The translations under genes and the position numbers were made by a program. Below are positions 4,876 to 5,038 of a stretch of 5,038 bases of DNA, one piece after another. Origin of the DNA: Sulfurovum sp. GTDB taxonomy: Bacteria > Campylobacterota > Campylobacteria > Campylobacterales > Sulfurovaceae. The DNA lies in the NCBI GenBank assembly GCA_026193735.1, contig JAPHUJ010000194.1, forward strand, positions 1 to 5,038. The letters run 5' to 3'. Numbering within the stretch: position 1 is the stretch's first letter; every line of letters begins with the position of its first letter. The notes under the pieces are model-generated. The model saw only the letters and a list, made by a program, of their open reading frames with translations. It did no database searches and was not told the DNA's origin.

Positions 4876-5038
4876 ATACCTTTGGGAAAAAACTAACCCT
4901 TACTACTTTTGGTGAATCTCACGGTAAAGCACTAGGCTGCATACTCGATGGTGTACCTGCAGGTCTTTACATAGATGAAGCATTTATACAAAGTGAACTT
5001 GACAGAAGGAAACCAGGTAAATCCAAGCTTGAAACCGG
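4872..5038 (+). CDS. aroC: Chorismate synthase, N-terminal part (cut by window edge)
   Basis: Chorismate synthase converts 5-enolpyruvylshikimate-3-phosphate to chorismate with reduced FMN, the last step of the shikimate pathway and the branch point to aromatic amino acids and folate. Only 55 codons are present. They hold the first family signature, [20 protein letters not shown] (11-30), with the catalytic histidine H17, and the basic segment [13 protein letters not shown] (43-55), which belongs to the substrate/FMN site. The ATG overlaps the rnc stop as ATGA, and AAAGGA at 4857-4862 inside rnc is a suitable ribosome-binding site. It is the last visible gene of the operon. The link with the RNases is co-transcription only. 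Confidence 0.96.
   Translation, partial: MNTFGKKLTLTTFGESHGKALGCILDGVPAGLYIDEAFIQSELDRRKPGKSKLET

Overview
The window looks like chromosome from a Campylobacterota (epsilonproteobacterial) bacterium, probably of the Sulfurovum/Sulfurimonas type. The grounds are A+T-rich DNA with tight gene packing, the neighbourhood dnaG / TPR protein / rnhA / rnc / aroC known from Campylobacter, and an RNase III sequence close in style to Campylobacter homologues. The genus is an inference.

Left part (1-978): the first 93 bases encode the N-terminus of a membrane protein on the minus strand. A 339-base AT-rich non-coding stretch follows, then a complete tRNA-Ala(GGC) and a 93-residue cytoplasmic parvulin (ppiC), both on the minus strand. 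A perfect 11-bp inverted repeat lies between ppiC and the tRNA. The gap between ppiC and dnaG contains a decayed second copy of the last coding segment of dnaG.

Middle (979-2747): dnaG (primase) is on the minus strand, divergent from the genes on its right. The gap between dnaG and the TPR gene is the most structured part of the window. It holds a 26-bp perfect palindrome carrying one TATAAT hexamer per strand, pointing outward. The dnaG-side hexamer sits 6 nt from the dnaG ATG, which predicts a leaderless mRNA. On the other side, nested inverted repeats fill nearly the whole predicted leader of the rightward operon.

Right part (2748-5038): a compact rightward operon encodes a membrane-anchored TPR protein with a C-terminal four-cysteine zinc-ribbon (the LapB/YciM layout), RNase HI, RNase III and the start of chorismate synthase. 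TPR and rnhA overlap by 41 bp, rnhA and rnc are 9 nt apart, and rnc and aroC share ATGA. Primase, RNase HI and RNase III form a cluster for making and removing RNA in duplexes. The TPR protein and AroC are linked to it by co-transcription rather than by obvious function.

No mobile element, CRISPR array or clearly new multi-gene system is visible. The most unusual items are the dnaG/TPR divergent control region, the duplicated dnaG tail, and the LapB-like protein in this lineage.
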